Assembly (NCBI GenBank): GCA_903882665.1
Contig: CAIRXW010000013.1
Location: 60,354-124,353, forward strand
Length of the DNA stretch: 64,000 nucleotides
Origin: an uncultured Chlorobiaceae bacterium
GTDB taxonomy: Bacteria > Bacteroidota > Chlorobiia > Chlorobiales > Chlorobiaceae
Direction of reading: 5' to 3'
The notes under the pieces were generated by a model. The model was not told the origin of the DNA. It saw nothing but the letters and a program-made list of their open reading frames with translations, and searched no databases. Both the position numbers and the translations under genes were made by a program. Positions 1-8,860 of the stretch are shown one piece after another. Position 1 is the stretch's first letter; every line of letters begins with the position of its first letter.

Positions 1-250
1 TCGCTGGAGGTAATCGTACTGCCGCTCAAACTGCACTTCGATAATGATGATCTCGCCCTTGCTCTCCTTTACCTTGAGATCAACACGATTGAATTTGTCG
101 TTTTTGCTTTCTTTGTTGCTTTCGCTTTCAAGAATTACCCAACAGTTCGCTTAAAAAGCCTTCAAGGATTTCAAAGTTGGCCTTGCTGCGCAGCAGGCGC
201 TTCATCGCCCAGTCAAAGCTGATCAGTTTTCGGGGTGATCGAGGGTTCAT
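1..250 (-). pseudogene. Rpn/PD-(D/E)XK nuclease family fragment, frameshifted
   Basis: Reading from an ATG at 250, the first frame gives about 40 residues (through SKANFEILEGFLSELLG) and then stops at 128-130. The next frame continues with ILESESNKESKNDKFNRVD and GEIIIIEVQFERQYDYLQR to the window edge. Together these match the N-terminus of Rpn-type recombination-promoting nucleases (PDDEXK transposase-like), with the catalytic-type E-x-Q strand present. Between SELL and ILES the family normally has several more residues, so a small deletion that also shifts frame is likely. The C-terminal part lies outside the window. A dead gene is the simplest reading; a sequencing error alone would not explain the missing residues. 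Confidence 0.6.
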
Positions 251-366
251 GGCGTTACAGCTCACTGGTTACAAGTAAAAAAATATGCACAACCCATTCC
301 GGGCACATTCCCACTGCTTCATAGTACGCTTTTTAAATTGTTTTAAACAACAAAGCATCTATCACA

Positions 367-2904
367 TCAGTCCAATCTCTCTTTGCCCTTTTGTCGGAAC
401 CACCTGCCAATCACTCCCCCCACCACCATCATCAGCGCCACACCAAAAGCACCAAGCGATATCCATCGCCCTGTCTCAAACCCGCTTCGATCATAGTAAA
501 ACCTGACCTCCCTGCTGCCTGGCGGAACCACAACACCGCGCAACAGGCCGTTCACCTTCACCATTGAGGCTTCCCTGCCATCAACCGTTACCTTCCACCG
601 CAAGGGGTAATAAATCTCGCTGACAACGAGAAATGCATCACCGGAAGCAGCAACCTTCACAACCATCGTTTCGGATGTTGCATCGAGCGATGTGATCGTT
701 GCTGGTGCAAAATTTCTGGCTCCTCTCCAGAGTGAACCATCAACATACGCCTCACCGGCAGGGGCCTGATCATCAAGGATGCGGGCAAAGAGCTCTTCAT
801 TGCTGTTTACACCAATGACCTGCCCGGCGAACCATGCTCTTGGTACTGTCTGCTGAAGCCGGTAGACAGAGGCGGCGACAGGGCCGCTTGCCAGTTGCAG
901 GGAGCCGGTTTTGACCTGTTCAAAGGCGGGATGCGCGATGGGTTTTGGGCTGATGATGTAGCCAACATTGAGCATACGGAGAATATTGAGGCTTGCGAGG
1001 TTCTCTGTTTTTGCGAGAAACTCCTCATAGAGCTTGAGCTTTGCAGGATGATAACCACCAACGGACTCGATACCGAAGAGGGCGAACTTGTTTTCCGTAA
1101 ACAACTCTCCGGCGGGGTAGATTCTGAAAGGCCCTTTCTGTGCGGCAAGGTAGCGGGTAATGTCGTCGGGTTGAAAAGCGGGCTCTACTGTGCGGCTCTC
1201 GGCATAGAGCGGAGGACGCAGGGAGTCGGCGGAGGGATAGATAATCTGTATGTCCATCCAGACAAGATCCCCAAGCGCAAGGAGAAAAAGCAGCAGGCCG
1301 GTCATTTTGTGGGAGAGCTTGCCCTTGATGCTGAGCCAGAGTACCCCGGCGAAAAGAGATACCATGAGCAAGGCAATCCAGAGGCTCCCTGTCAGATTCT
1401 CCCAGCGCACTTTATTGACCATAAAGGCAAGGTCAAAACTGCCAACCTGCGGCTCGGGAAAAATTGAACGGAAAAAACTCTCAAGCGGCTGTTCAAAAAG
1501 AAGGAAGAGAAGCAGAGTGACGGCAAGAAACAGCGCTCCGATCCTGATTGGTTTCAACAGCCACTTGGGCTGACGCTGAAGCAGATCATTGACTCCGGCG
1601 GCGGCAAGAAAAGAGATGATCAGGTAAAGCATGATGAGCGCCATGGAGGGCACCCTGAAGCGGCTGAAAAGAGGCGCGAAATGGAAAAAAAGATCGAAAA
1701 TCGGACTGAAAAACCGGCCGAAAGAGAGTAGCAGCGCAAGCAGGAGGGCTGCAATAAAAAAACAGGTCATCGGCTCTTTTCTGCGCATAACGGTGCCCGC
1801 AACGGCAAGCAGCAGCACAACAATTCCTGCATAATGGGGAAAGTCGGTGAAGGGCATGAAGCCCCAGTAGGTCACTCCGCCAAATCCGAATGCCCCCGGA
1901 ACAAGAAAAGTGAGCAGTTCCAGCGGGTGCATCGACCAAAGAGTAGCATACTCCCACGCTGAACCAACGCCCTGTTCTGCCATCCCTCTCACGGAATACG
2001 CAGCATACTCGGAAGCGGGCAGGTAGATTGAGGCCGACATGGCAACACCGCAACCCAACGCCAAAACCAATAACAAAACTCTTCGCAATGTCCCGTAGGG
2101 GCCACCCTTGTGGCTGCCCTCATCACCGCCTGAATAAACGCCCTCGTCCCCGTACCCACCTGCGCTTCCACCCCCACCACCGCCATCGCCCGGTACAACA
2201 GGAGGCCTCCCTGAAACAACCATATTTTTTGCTGGCAACCCGCGCCTGAAAACAAACAAAACAACAGCCAGCAACAACACAAGCATCCACGAATACCAGG
2301 CAATCTGCACATGTGAGCGCTGCAACTGAAACCCGGCAATGAGCGCAAGCATCCCCGCATCAAGAAGCCCTCCGCGCTGAATGAGCCGCATGGTTGCCCA
2401 GAGCATCCAGGGCATGTAGGCCACCGTCATGAGCTGGCTTCCGTGACCGTGCACCAGCATGGCGGTCATGTAGGGATTGAGCATAAAAAGCGCTCCGCCA
2501 AACGGGGCTGCAAGGGTGGTCAGGCCATACTGGCGGAGAAAAAGAAAGACTCCCAAACCGGCAAAGGCAAGATGAAGCAGTTGCAGAACGATACCGTCGG
2601 TATGAAAGAGGTTGAAAACAACGTTGGGGTAATAGAGTCCACTGAGATAGCTGAATGCCTCCACCGTCGGCATCCCCGAAAAGAGCCATGGCTGCCAGAG
2701 CGGGTAGGTGCCGGTTTGGGCCTGAAGCCGGTCAAGCGCCATCGTTGAAGCCTGGGGAATGAGGGAGTCGGGCGCAAGGAGAACCTTTGACTGAAACACA
2801 AGCGGATAAAAGAGCAACATCGCCAAAAGGGTATAGCCGCCAAAAACAGCGAGCAACAGGAGAATCTTTTTCTTCACCGTGTTATTGATTTGGTTTCTTG
2901 TCAA
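367..2904 (-). CDS. YfhO-type polytopic membrane protein (glycosyltransferase-like)
   Basis: An 845-residue integral membrane protein resembling the YfhO family, a GT-C-like group often linked to glycosylation of surface polymers. An N-terminal TM helix is followed by a large extracytoplasmic loop containing DSLIPQ and SGMPTVEAFSYLSG, then about a dozen hydrophobic segments and a C-terminal beta-rich domain. It ends with a TM helix and a basic tail. The ATG overlaps the end of the flippase gene by 23 bases, so it is the last gene of the glycan operon. A Gly-rich low-complexity stretch near residues 235-265 interrupts the membrane domain. The transferred sugar and acceptor are unknown. Confidence 0.8.
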   Translation of the reverse strand: MTRNQINNTVKKKILLLLAVFGGYTLLAMLLFYPLVFQSKVLLAPDSLIPQASTMALDRLQAQTGTYPLWQPWLFSGMPTVEAFSYLSGLYYPNVVFNLFHTDGIVLQLLHLAFAGLGVFLFLRQYGLTTLAAPFGGALFMLNPYMTAMLVHGHGSQLMTVAYMPWMLWATMRLIQRGGLLDAGMLALIAGFQLQRSHVQIAWYSWMLVLLLAVVLFVFRRGLPAKNMVVSGRPPVVPGDGGGGGGSAGGYGDEGVYSGGDEGSHKGGPYGTLRRVLLLVLALGCGVAMSASIYLPASEYAAYSVRGMAEQGVGSAWEYATLWSMHPLELLTFLVPGAFGFGGVTYWGFMPFTDFPHYAGIVVLLLAVAGTVMRRKEPMTCFFIAALLLALLLSFGRFFSPIFDLFFHFAPLFSRFRVPSMALIMLYLIISFLAAAGVNDLLQRQPKWLLKPIRIGALFLAVTLLLFLLFEQPLESFFRSIFPEPQVGSFDLAFMVNKVRWENLTGSLWIALLMVSLFAGVLWLSIKGKLSHKMTGLLLFLLALGDLVWMDIQIIYPSADSLRPPLYAESRTVEPAFQPDDITRYLAAQKGPFRIYPAGELFTENKFALFGIESVGGYHPAKLKLYEEFLAKTENLASLNILRMLNVGYIISPKPIAHPAFEQVKTGSLQLASGPVAASVYRLQQTVPRAWFAGQVIGVNSNEELFARILDDQAPAGEAYVDGSLWRGARNFAPATITSLDATSETMVVKVAASGDAFLVVSEIYYPLRWKVTVDGREASMVKVNGLLRGVVVPPGSREVRFYYDRSGFETGRWISLGAFGVALMMVVGGVIGRWFRQKGKERLD

Positions 2905-4378
2905 GAAAAGGCATGTACTTCAAGATAATTTCTCTCTCCTCCTCTTCCAACTTCAGGAGCAGCAGCAATGCCGTAAAGCTGCCAAGAGAGAAAAGTGCCC
3001 CAGCCGCAAGCCCGGCAAAGGATGGCAGGGTGAGCAGCCACGGGCGCAAGGCCATAAGGAGGAGCACAGCCGAGAGGCCTGCTGCAAGGGGTTTCCAGAG
3101 CGCATGACCGAAGGGGTGAATCTTCAGAATGCTGCGAATTTCAACAAGCCGAAGAGCGGAGAGCATCAAAAAGAGCAGCAGTGTGGCAAGGGCGGCGCCG
3201 TTCAGACCCATCCGCGGAATAAGGAGAAAATTCAGCGCAACCTGCAAGACGAGGGCAGCAAGAGCGTTGATAAGGCTGAGCCGCGCATGGCCGGTCATGG
3301 CAAGTATCGTTGCCGAAAGGCCGTAAGTGGCTTGCAGAAAGGAGGCGGCCGTCAAAAGAAGCAGTGCGACAACTCCGCCGGCAACAAAGCGGGCGCCGAA
3401 AAGCGAGAGCACCAGTTCGGGAAACACCATGAACAGTATGGCCGGCGGAATAACCACCGTAACAATCCATCGAGTCACCATCTTGTAAATCCGTCCTATT
3501 TCCGCGTTCTGCCTCCCCGCATGCAGTTCAGCAATCATCGGCGCAGCAATGCCTGCAAAGGCAAGGAGAACGGAGCGAATGAGCCCGGCCGTTCTGGCAG
3601 CAGGATGATAAAGACCTACCGTTGCCGTATCAGTAAGCATCCCGAGCATCATGACATCAAGCCAGTGGCTCATCATACTCAACAGCGAGACCGCCATGAA
3701 GGGGAGAGCGTAGGAAAGCATCGCCTTGTCCGGACGGGCATGGAGAATATCCGCTGGCAGAACCCCGGTAATGGAGGAAAGACGGGAACGAATCCAGAAG
3801 AATGCCCCCGCGCCTGCCAAAGCAAAGGGCAAAAAGAGAGCTGCATCCTGACCTGCCGTGTAACGAAAAAGAATGGTGAGCAGCAACAAAAAAAGAGGGC
3901 TGAGCACCTGTGTGGCAATAATTTTAGGCTTGAGCTGCCTGAACGCCTGCATGGCATGGCCGAAGAGCACGGTTGCCACATTGAAGGGAATGGCCGCTGC
4001 ATAGCAGCAGATAGTGAGCTGAAGAAAACTGCTGCCGTTGAGCTTCGAGGCAATGGGCGCTGAAAAGAGGAGCAGCAGGAGCATCACAAAAAATGAAAGC
4101 GTTATGCTGGTTTTCAGGGCGGAACCGATCACCGCCTTCTGGCGAAGGGGATCACGACTGTGCAGACTGGCGTAGCGCAGCAGACCCGAATCGAGCCCGG
4201 CGACAGCAAACACCTCGGCAATCTGAATAACGGCAATGGCGAGCGCATAGGTGCCAAGGGCATCAACGCCGAGCAGCCTTGCCACAACAAGGTTATAGCC
4301 GAAGCGCACGGTCTGGCCAAAGAGAAATCCGGCAAAGGAAAACCCTGCCTGACCGGCTATGACGGCGTTGCGGTTCAC
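2882..4378 (-). CDS. Polysaccharide flippase (MATE/MOP superfamily, Wzx-like)
   Basis: About 498 residues with 12-14 predicted membrane helices. It begins with NAVIAGQAGFSFAGFLFGQ and RFGYNLVVARLLG, the usual N-terminal pattern of polysaccharide-biosynthesis flippases that move lipid-linked glycans across the inner membrane. I place the start at GTG 4378, which overlaps the stop of the upstream glycosyltransferase as GTGA; a longer TTG start at 4441 would add an unlikely Cys/Gly-rich leader buried in that gene. It sits between a glycosyltransferase and the YfhO-like gene, consistent with export of a cell-surface glycan made by this cluster. Confidence 0.8.
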   Translation of the reverse strand: MNRNAVIAGQAGFSFAGFLFGQTVRFGYNLVVARLLGVDALGTYALAIAVIQIAEVFAVAGLDSGLLRYASLHSRDPLRQKAVIGSALKTSITLSFFVMLLLLLFSAPIASKLNGSSFLQLTICCYAAAIPFNVATVLFGHAMQAFRQLKPKIIATQVLSPLFLLLLTILFRYTAGQDAALFLPFALAGAGAFFWIRSRLSSITGVLPADILHARPDKAMLSYALPFMAVSLLSMMSHWLDVMMLGMLTDTATVGLYHPAARTAGLIRSVLLAFAGIAAPMIAELHAGRQNAEIGRIYKMVTRWIVTVVIPPAILFMVFPELVLSLFGARFVAGGVVALLLLTAASFLQATYGLSATILAMTGHARLSLINALAALVLQVALNFLLIPRMGLNGAALATLLLFLMLSALRLVEIRSILKIHPFGHALWKPLAAGLSAVLLLMALRPWLLTLPSFAGLAAGALFSLGSFTALLLLLKLEEEEREIILKYMPFLDKKPNQ

Positions 4379-5550
4379 GAACGCCTCTCCTGCCAGCCCT
4401 TCTCCAGCTCCTGCACCATGACGGCAGCAAGGGCATCCCAACTATGCTGCCCGCCATAAGCCTGCCGCGCCTCAACACGCCGGTCGGCAAGAGCCTCGGG
4501 CACCATACCAACAAACTCCTCCTGCGACCTGGCAACATGCACCACCTCCCGCGCCCGCTCAACTGCGCTGCAGTAGTTCATCGAGAGCACCGGCACCCCT
4601 GCTGCGGTATATTCATAGAGCTTGTTTGGATGGGAAAGCTGTTTCAGCTTGCTGGAGAGCAGGGGCATCAGGGCCAGATCGAACCGCTGCACCCAGGCAG
4701 GAAGCTCCTCGTACTCAATTTTGCCGAAATAGTGAACGTTTGGAAGCGCGTTGATCGCCTCCTGCTTTTTCCACCACTCCCGCTGGTAGGCTGGACCAAG
4801 GAGTACAATCTGATAATCCGGCCATGCACGGGCTGTGGCGGCAATCAGGGAGGTGTCGAGCCAGTCCATCGCCCCCGCATAGCCCAGAATCGGCCCTTTG
4901 AGCTGGGAGAGCGCTGCTGGTTTGACGGGGCGGGGAGAGGCAAAAAGGCTGAACTCCACCCCGTTGCCCAGCTCAACCGTGCGCACACCGGCTGGCACCT
5001 TGAGCTGGCTGGTCAGCTCACGGCTAACGCTAAAGAGAAGCTGAACCTGCGAAAGATAGCTGTCCAGAGAGCCCTTCAGCCACGAAGGAGTCCCCGGAAA
5101 GGCAAGATGGTCATCATTGGCATCATAAAAGCGGAGACGACAAGGAAGATGGGCGGCAACCCGGCCCCAATAGACATTGCTCAGGCCGATGATCCTTTCG
5201 GAGGAGGAAAATCCAAGGATGGCCACCCAGAAGAGCATCAGCACCATACCGGGCAGGGAGAAAAGCGAGCGCAGCAACGCAATATCGAGCAGTCGCCCAA
5301 TCCTGAAGGGAACACTCTTCAGAAAGGGCACCGTGACAACCCGGACCCGCCCCCTTTTGACCGGAATCCAGTGGTGGCAGCGCCCGAGAGCGTAAGGTTC
5401 AATGAATAGAATGCTCCAGTTCTCCGGAAAGCGGCACAACAGCCGCTGTTTCCGGGTTGAGAGAAAATCCCACTGTATCTCGGAAAACCAGACAAGCCTG
5501 AACCGGTCGGGCCTGTTACCGGGGGATACCCTATCGGACGACAAGTTCAT
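4375..5550 (-). CDS. Glycosyltransferase, GT4-like
   Basis: About 391 residues with two Rossmann-like halves. The N-terminal half carries RLVWFSEIQWDFLSTRKQ; the C-terminal half carries LKQLSHPNKLYEYTAAGVPV, the Glu-containing nucleotide-sugar binding motif of GT-B retaining transferases. It would transfer a sugar to a growing surface glycan at the cytoplasmic membrane. The start is placed at ATG 5550, overlapping the methyltransferase stop by about 20 bases; ATG 5568 is an alternative and the long GTG at 5661 is unlikely. Donor and acceptor cannot be read from sequence. Confidence 0.75.
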   Translation of the reverse strand: MNLSSDRVSPGNRPDRFRLVWFSEIQWDFLSTRKQRLLCRFPENWSILFIEPYALGRCHHWIPVKRGRVRVVTVPFLKSVPFRIGRLLDIALLRSLFSLPGMVLMLFWVAILGFSSSERIIGLSNVYWGRVAAHLPCRLRFYDANDDHLAFPGTPSWLKGSLDSYLSQVQLLFSVSRELTSQLKVPAGVRTVELGNGVEFSLFASPRPVKPAALSQLKGPILGYAGAMDWLDTSLIAATARAWPDYQIVLLGPAYQREWWKKQEAINALPNVHYFGKIEYEELPAWVQRFDLALMPLLSSKLKQLSHPNKLYEYTAAGVPVLSMNYCSAVERAREVVHVARSQEEFVGMVPEALADRRVEARQAYGGQHSWDALAAVMVQELEKGWQERRS

Positions 5551-6094
5551 AGATCTGCACTTTTTCATACCATGCCCGCAACAGCGGCTTGACTCCTGTA
5601 AGATAAAACAACGGATGGCGGATACGAAACTCCGCGCTTCGGAGAACGGCAAATCCGGCACGCGTAAAGAGCGAGAGAGCTGAGCGGCGCGTCATCTCAT
5701 GAAAGTGATCGGGGCTTGCAAGAAAGGGCGGTTTCCAAAGAGGCATTGAAACAAACAGCCGTGCATCCGGGCCAGCAAGAAGCCGCTTGACCTCAAGCAG
5801 CGCATGAAGCGGGTTGTAGAGATGCTCAAGCACCTCAAAAGCGGTTACCACTCCGAAGGAGCCCGAAAGGGGTTCAAGATCGAGATCGATTGCTGTGTTC
5901 TCGAACGGGCAGCCGAAATGCTGCTCCAGCACTGCGGTAAAAGGTGTTCGATCGCCCAGATCCAGCCCACTGGCAAGTGACACACCGGAAAGTGACGAGC
6001 CTGCGAGAAATTCAAGGGTTTTCCTCCACCGGACACCGTGGGCCGGATCACTGAGATAGACCCCATCAATGACGGTTCTGTAACTGCTCTCCAT
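5531..6094 (-). CDS. Class I SAM-dependent methyltransferase
   Basis: 187 residues, a short member of the Methyltransf_11/23 type. Motif I reads SGLDLGDRTPFT, the acidic end of strand 2 appears as TAIDLDLEPL, and the post-II motif is VVTAFEVLEHLYNPLHALLE. Then come a strand with LFVSMPLWKPPF and SPDHFHEMTRRSA, as in methyltransferases that modify sugars or lipids in glycan clusters. It lies between two glycosyltransferase genes with a gap of only 15 bases upstream. The likely role is methylation of a sugar or terminal residue of the surface glycan; the substrate is inferred from context only. Confidence 0.75.
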   Translation of the reverse strand: MESSYRTVIDGVYLSDPAHGVRWRKTLEFLAGSSLSGVSLASGLDLGDRTPFTAVLEQHFGCPFENTAIDLDLEPLSGSFGVVTAFEVLEHLYNPLHALLEVKRLLAGPDARLFVSMPLWKPPFLASPDHFHEMTRRSALSLFTRAGFAVLRSAEFRIRHPLFYLTGVKPLLRAWYEKVQIYELVVR

Positions 6095-6109
6095 GCTCTG
6101 ACCTCCTCT

Positions 6110-6952
6110 TTATGATGTTCCGGACATTCTCTCCCTCAACGCATCCCAAAAGCTTCCGGCAAGACGCAGGGGAAGCAAAAGGAGATAGAGCGCCATCCCG
6201 CTCCATGCCCGGTGCTTTCTGAAAAGACGAAGCGCCCCGAAACTTTTTTTTGCCAGCTTTCGCAGCGGGCTGCCTTGCAGCGATGCCGACACCTTGTGCC
6301 ATATCCTTGAGGAGGGAACATAATTGATACTCATCCCCAGAGAGCGAATCCGCAAAGAGAGATCCACATCCTCCGCGTACATCCTGAACCCTTCATCAAA
6401 CCCTCCAGCCTCATCGAAATCACGGCTGCGCATGGCAATACAGCAGCCTGTTGCATACCCTGTGATTCCAGGATGGTCAAACTGTGGTGCATCTTTTTGC
6501 CTCAACCCTACATGACGGATCAGGCCGGTCGAAAGCGTCACCATTCCGCCGGCATACCAGAGCGTGCCGGGCTGATCAAGATAGAAAATTTTCGGCACGG
6601 CAATTCCGGCCAAGGGGTTGCGTTGCAGCGTCTCAAGCAGTGGAGTGCAAAAACCGGCATCCACAATGGTGTCGTTGTTCAGAAAAATGACGAATTCGGC
6701 CTTCAGCTCCAGAACCCGCCGAAAACCGGCATTGTTGCCCCCTGCATAACCGATATTGGAGGGCAATAACAGCAGCTCGATTTCCGGAAAAGCCACACGA
6801 ATCTTCTCCGCTGAGCCATCGGTTGATCCATTATCAACAACAAGAACCCTGCATGAGGGCGACTGAACTGCGACAAGCGACTCCAGACAGGCAAGAGTAT
6901 CATCTGCGCCGTTCCAGTTCAGCACCACAATGCAGCTCAAGGGAGTAGTCAT
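6110..6952 (-). CDS. Glycosyltransferase family 2 (rhamnosyltransferase-like)
   Basis: About 280 residues. The GT-A fold is seen as CIVVLNWNGADDTLACLESL at the N-terminus, VVDNGSTDGSAEKI, the metal/nucleotide motif FLNNDTIVDAGF, and the late acidic motif MYAEDVDLSLRIRSLG. These are hallmarks of GT2 enzymes of the RfbF/WcaA type. ATG 6952 overlaps the upstream stop by one base (TGATG); GTG 6955 directly before it is equally possible. The C-terminal 50 residues are hydrophobic and basic, suggesting membrane attachment. It is part of the glycan operon. Confidence 0.82.
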   Translation of the reverse strand: MTTPLSCIVVLNWNGADDTLACLESLVAVQSPSCRVLVVDNGSTDGSAEKIRVAFPEIELLLLPSNIGYAGGNNAGFRRVLELKAEFVIFLNNDTIVDAGFCTPLLETLQRNPLAGIAVPKIFYLDQPGTLWYAGGMVTLSTGLIRHVGLRQKDAPQFDHPGITGYATGCCIAMRSRDFDEAGGFDEGFRMYAEDVDLSLRIRSLGMSINYVPSSRIWHKVSASLQGSPLRKLAKKSFGALRLFRKHRAWSGMALYLLLLPLRLAGSFWDALRERMSGTS

Positions 6953-8091
6953 CACCTCCCCGCCGTTACTTCTTCAAAAAAATTGCCTGCGCCATCAGCA
7001 AAGAGATCCCAGGAACAGTCACGATTGAACGCTTCGATAGCCGGGCGAATGGCATCAAGCTCAAGCTTCTGGCGACAGTCAAGAAACTCCCCGACCGCTT
7101 CGGCAAATCCAGCCGCCGAACAATCAGAGGCAACCCAGCCGGTTTTGCCGTGAGAAACCATCTCGGGAAGGGCTCCTGCCGGTGTAACAATGACCGGCAG
7201 GCGGTGACCATAGGCAAGCTGCACCACGCCTGATTGTGTTGCACTGCGATAGGGAAGAACGACAGCGTCAGCCGCAGCAAAAAAAAGGGAGGTGCGCTCA
7301 GTAGAAACATAGCCGGGATAGAAATCGACACTTCCCCCGACACCAAGCTGCCCCGCAAGACGGTGATAACTCTCTTGATCCTCATGAAACTGTCCGGCAA
7401 CCACAAGACGGAGGGTTGGCTCCCTCTGAAGAATCGCCGGCATGGCACGAAGCATCGTATCAAGCCCCTTGTAGCGGCGCACATAACCAAAAAAAAGGAG
7501 CACCGGCGAGTGAAGATCAAGATTAAGTGCACTGCGGGCATTCTCCACCGAAAAGCTCTCGCCATCCGGTTCATAGAGGGGGTGAAAGAGTTGCCGCAAA
7601 GGAATATCAGGCATGGCAGCCTGCACCTCCTGCGTAACAGTGCCCGAAAGGGTCAGAACTCCATCGGCGGAAGCGGCAAGCAGCCTCTGCATAAGGGGCT
7701 CGAATACAAAAGATTCGTGTGAAGAGAGGTTATGGAGCAGCACCACCATTTTGATACCGGTCAGACGGCGTATTGCAAAACAGAGCGGTGCCAAAAATCC
7801 ACTCCAGTAAGCCACAAGCAGCAGTTCCGGCTTCAGTGATCGGAGACGGCGGATCGCTCCAAGCCATGAAAAAGGGTTAAACAGCACCAGACGCGCCTCT
7901 TTGAAGCGTGCGGCTTCTGCACCGCTATCCCCGTCAACTCCACCCTTGACCAGAAAGTCGGGGTAGAGCGCCCTGAAGGCAAGAGGAGTCACCGAATATC
8001 CCCTGCCTTGAAGGGTATCCCGCAACACTCCGCTGAACCGGGCAATCCCGCCTTTCAGAGGAGAAAAAGGAGATATAAAGGCAATCCGCAA
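6952..8091 (-). CDS. Glycosyltransferase family 4
   Basis: 379 residues beginning RIAFISPFSPLKGGIARFSG, a standard GT4 N-terminus whose KGGIARF loop binds the donor. The C-terminal half has VLLFFGYVRRYKGLDTMLRA, then DAVVLPYRSATQSGVVQLAY and PVIVTPAGALPEMV, the usual retaining GT-B pattern. The start codon is TTG at 8091, supported by GAGAGG seven bases upstream and by family length; it begins two bases after the HPr stop. Translation is therefore probably coupled to the HPr gene. The sugar transferred is unknown. Confidence 0.8.
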   Translation of the reverse strand: MRIAFISPFSPLKGGIARFSGVLRDTLQGRGYSVTPLAFRALYPDFLVKGGVDGDSGAEAARFKEARLVLFNPFSWLGAIRRLRSLKPELLLVAYWSGFLAPLCFAIRRLTGIKMVVLLHNLSSHESFVFEPLMQRLLAASADGVLTLSGTVTQEVQAAMPDIPLRQLFHPLYEPDGESFSVENARSALNLDLHSPVLLFFGYVRRYKGLDTMLRAMPAILQREPTLRLVVAGQFHEDQESYHRLAGQLGVGGSVDFYPGYVSTERTSLFFAAADAVVLPYRSATQSGVVQLAYGHRLPVIVTPAGALPEMVSHGKTGWVASDCSAAGFAEAVGEFLDCRQKLELDAIRPAIEAFNRDCSWDLFADGAGNFFEEVTAGR

Positions 8092-8093
8092 CG

Positions 8094-8360
8094 CTATACC
8101 TCTCCAAAACCCTGCTCAAAAAACTCAACCAACTGTCGGGATGCCTCGGCAGCATCCTCACCATCAAGCTTGAGCATCAACCGGGTACCTTTAGGGGCGG
8201 CAAGGCTCATGACACCAATAATTGACTTTGCATTGATTTCAACGCCCTGCATCTCGATAAAAAAATCTGATTTGAATCGGGATGCGAGTTTGACAACTGC
8301 AGCCGCAGGTCTGGTATGCAGTCCAGCCTTGTTTTTAACGATAACTTCCTGAACTATCAC
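8094..8360 (-). CDS. ptsH: HPr phosphocarrier protein
   Basis: 88 residues, full HPr length. The active-site histidine is His15 in KAGLHTRPAA and the regulatory serine is Ser46 in NAKSIIGVM, both conserved. HPr carries phosphate from enzyme I to EIIA domains; Ser46 is the site of HPr kinase in bacteria that have it. No enzyme I or sugar permease gene is in the window, so this looks like part of a regulatory, not sugar-transport, phosphorelay. It sits between a GNAT gene and the glycan genes. A partner EIIA-type domain occurs in the KdpD-like protein at 38.9-40.6 kb. Confidence 0.92.
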   Translation of the reverse strand: MIVQEVIVKNKAGLHTRPAAAVVKLASRFKSDFFIEMQGVEINAKSIIGVMSLAAPKGTRLMLKLDGEDAAEASRQLVEFFEQGFGEV

Positions 8361-8390
8361 GAATTTCCGATACCTGTTTGAGTAATTAAG

Positions 8391-8858
8391 TTACAATGTC
8401 TTCATCATTGCAATCTCATCGCAGGCCATAAGCTTTGGACAATGAGTGCAATCCCTCCATATTTTCTGCGGAAAATACTCTTTCTTGATTTCGCTGTAGC
8501 CAAGTCGGCGAAAAAACTCACGGCTGAGCGTCAAAACAAAAACCTCTCCAACCCCCTCTTCGCGCAAGACCGACTCAGCCTTTTCAACCAGCAACCGGCC
8601 TATCCCCCTCATTTTATAGCGGTTAAAGACAGCAAGCGAACGGATTTCGGCCAGCTTCAGGGTATAGAAGGCAATAGCACAACAACCAATCACCTCACCG
8701 TTGTATTCAGCAACAAAAAAGTTACGAATATTTTCAACAATATTCTCGCCGGAACGCTCCAGCATGATTCCCTGTCGCGCATACTCTGCGGTGATGGCGG
8801 AAATTGCCGGGGCGTCGGCCAGACGCGCATACCTGACATACAGTTCAGAGTGTTGCAT
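8391..8858 (-). CDS. GNAT N-acetyltransferase, short ArgA/NAGS-like
   Basis: 155 residues. The GNAT acetyl-CoA loop appears as NRYKMRGIGRLLVEKAE, and the C-terminus carries REFFRRLGYSEIKKEYFP followed by a Cys-rich end WRDCTHCPKLMACDEIAM. This pattern is shared by short stand-alone N-acetylglutamate synthases that lack the amino-acid kinase domain and start arginine biosynthesis. The substrate is inferred from that resemblance; no other arg gene is nearby. It starts two bases after the obg stop, so it is cotranscribed with obg and ptsH. Confidence 0.75.
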   Translation of the reverse strand: MQHSELYVRYARLADAPAISAITAEYARQGIMLERSGENIVENIRNFFVAEYNGEVIGCCAIAFYTLKLAEIRSLAVFNRYKMRGIGRLLVEKAESVLREEGVGEVFVLTLSREFFRRLGYSEIKKEYFPQKIWRDCTHCPKLMACDEIAMMKTL

Positions 8859-8860
8859 GG

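Noticed and set aside
2879..4063. 394-codon plus-strand ORF opposite the flippase gene
   Set aside because: Lys/Gly/Arg-rich, antisense to a well-supported gene; a shadow of biased codon use.
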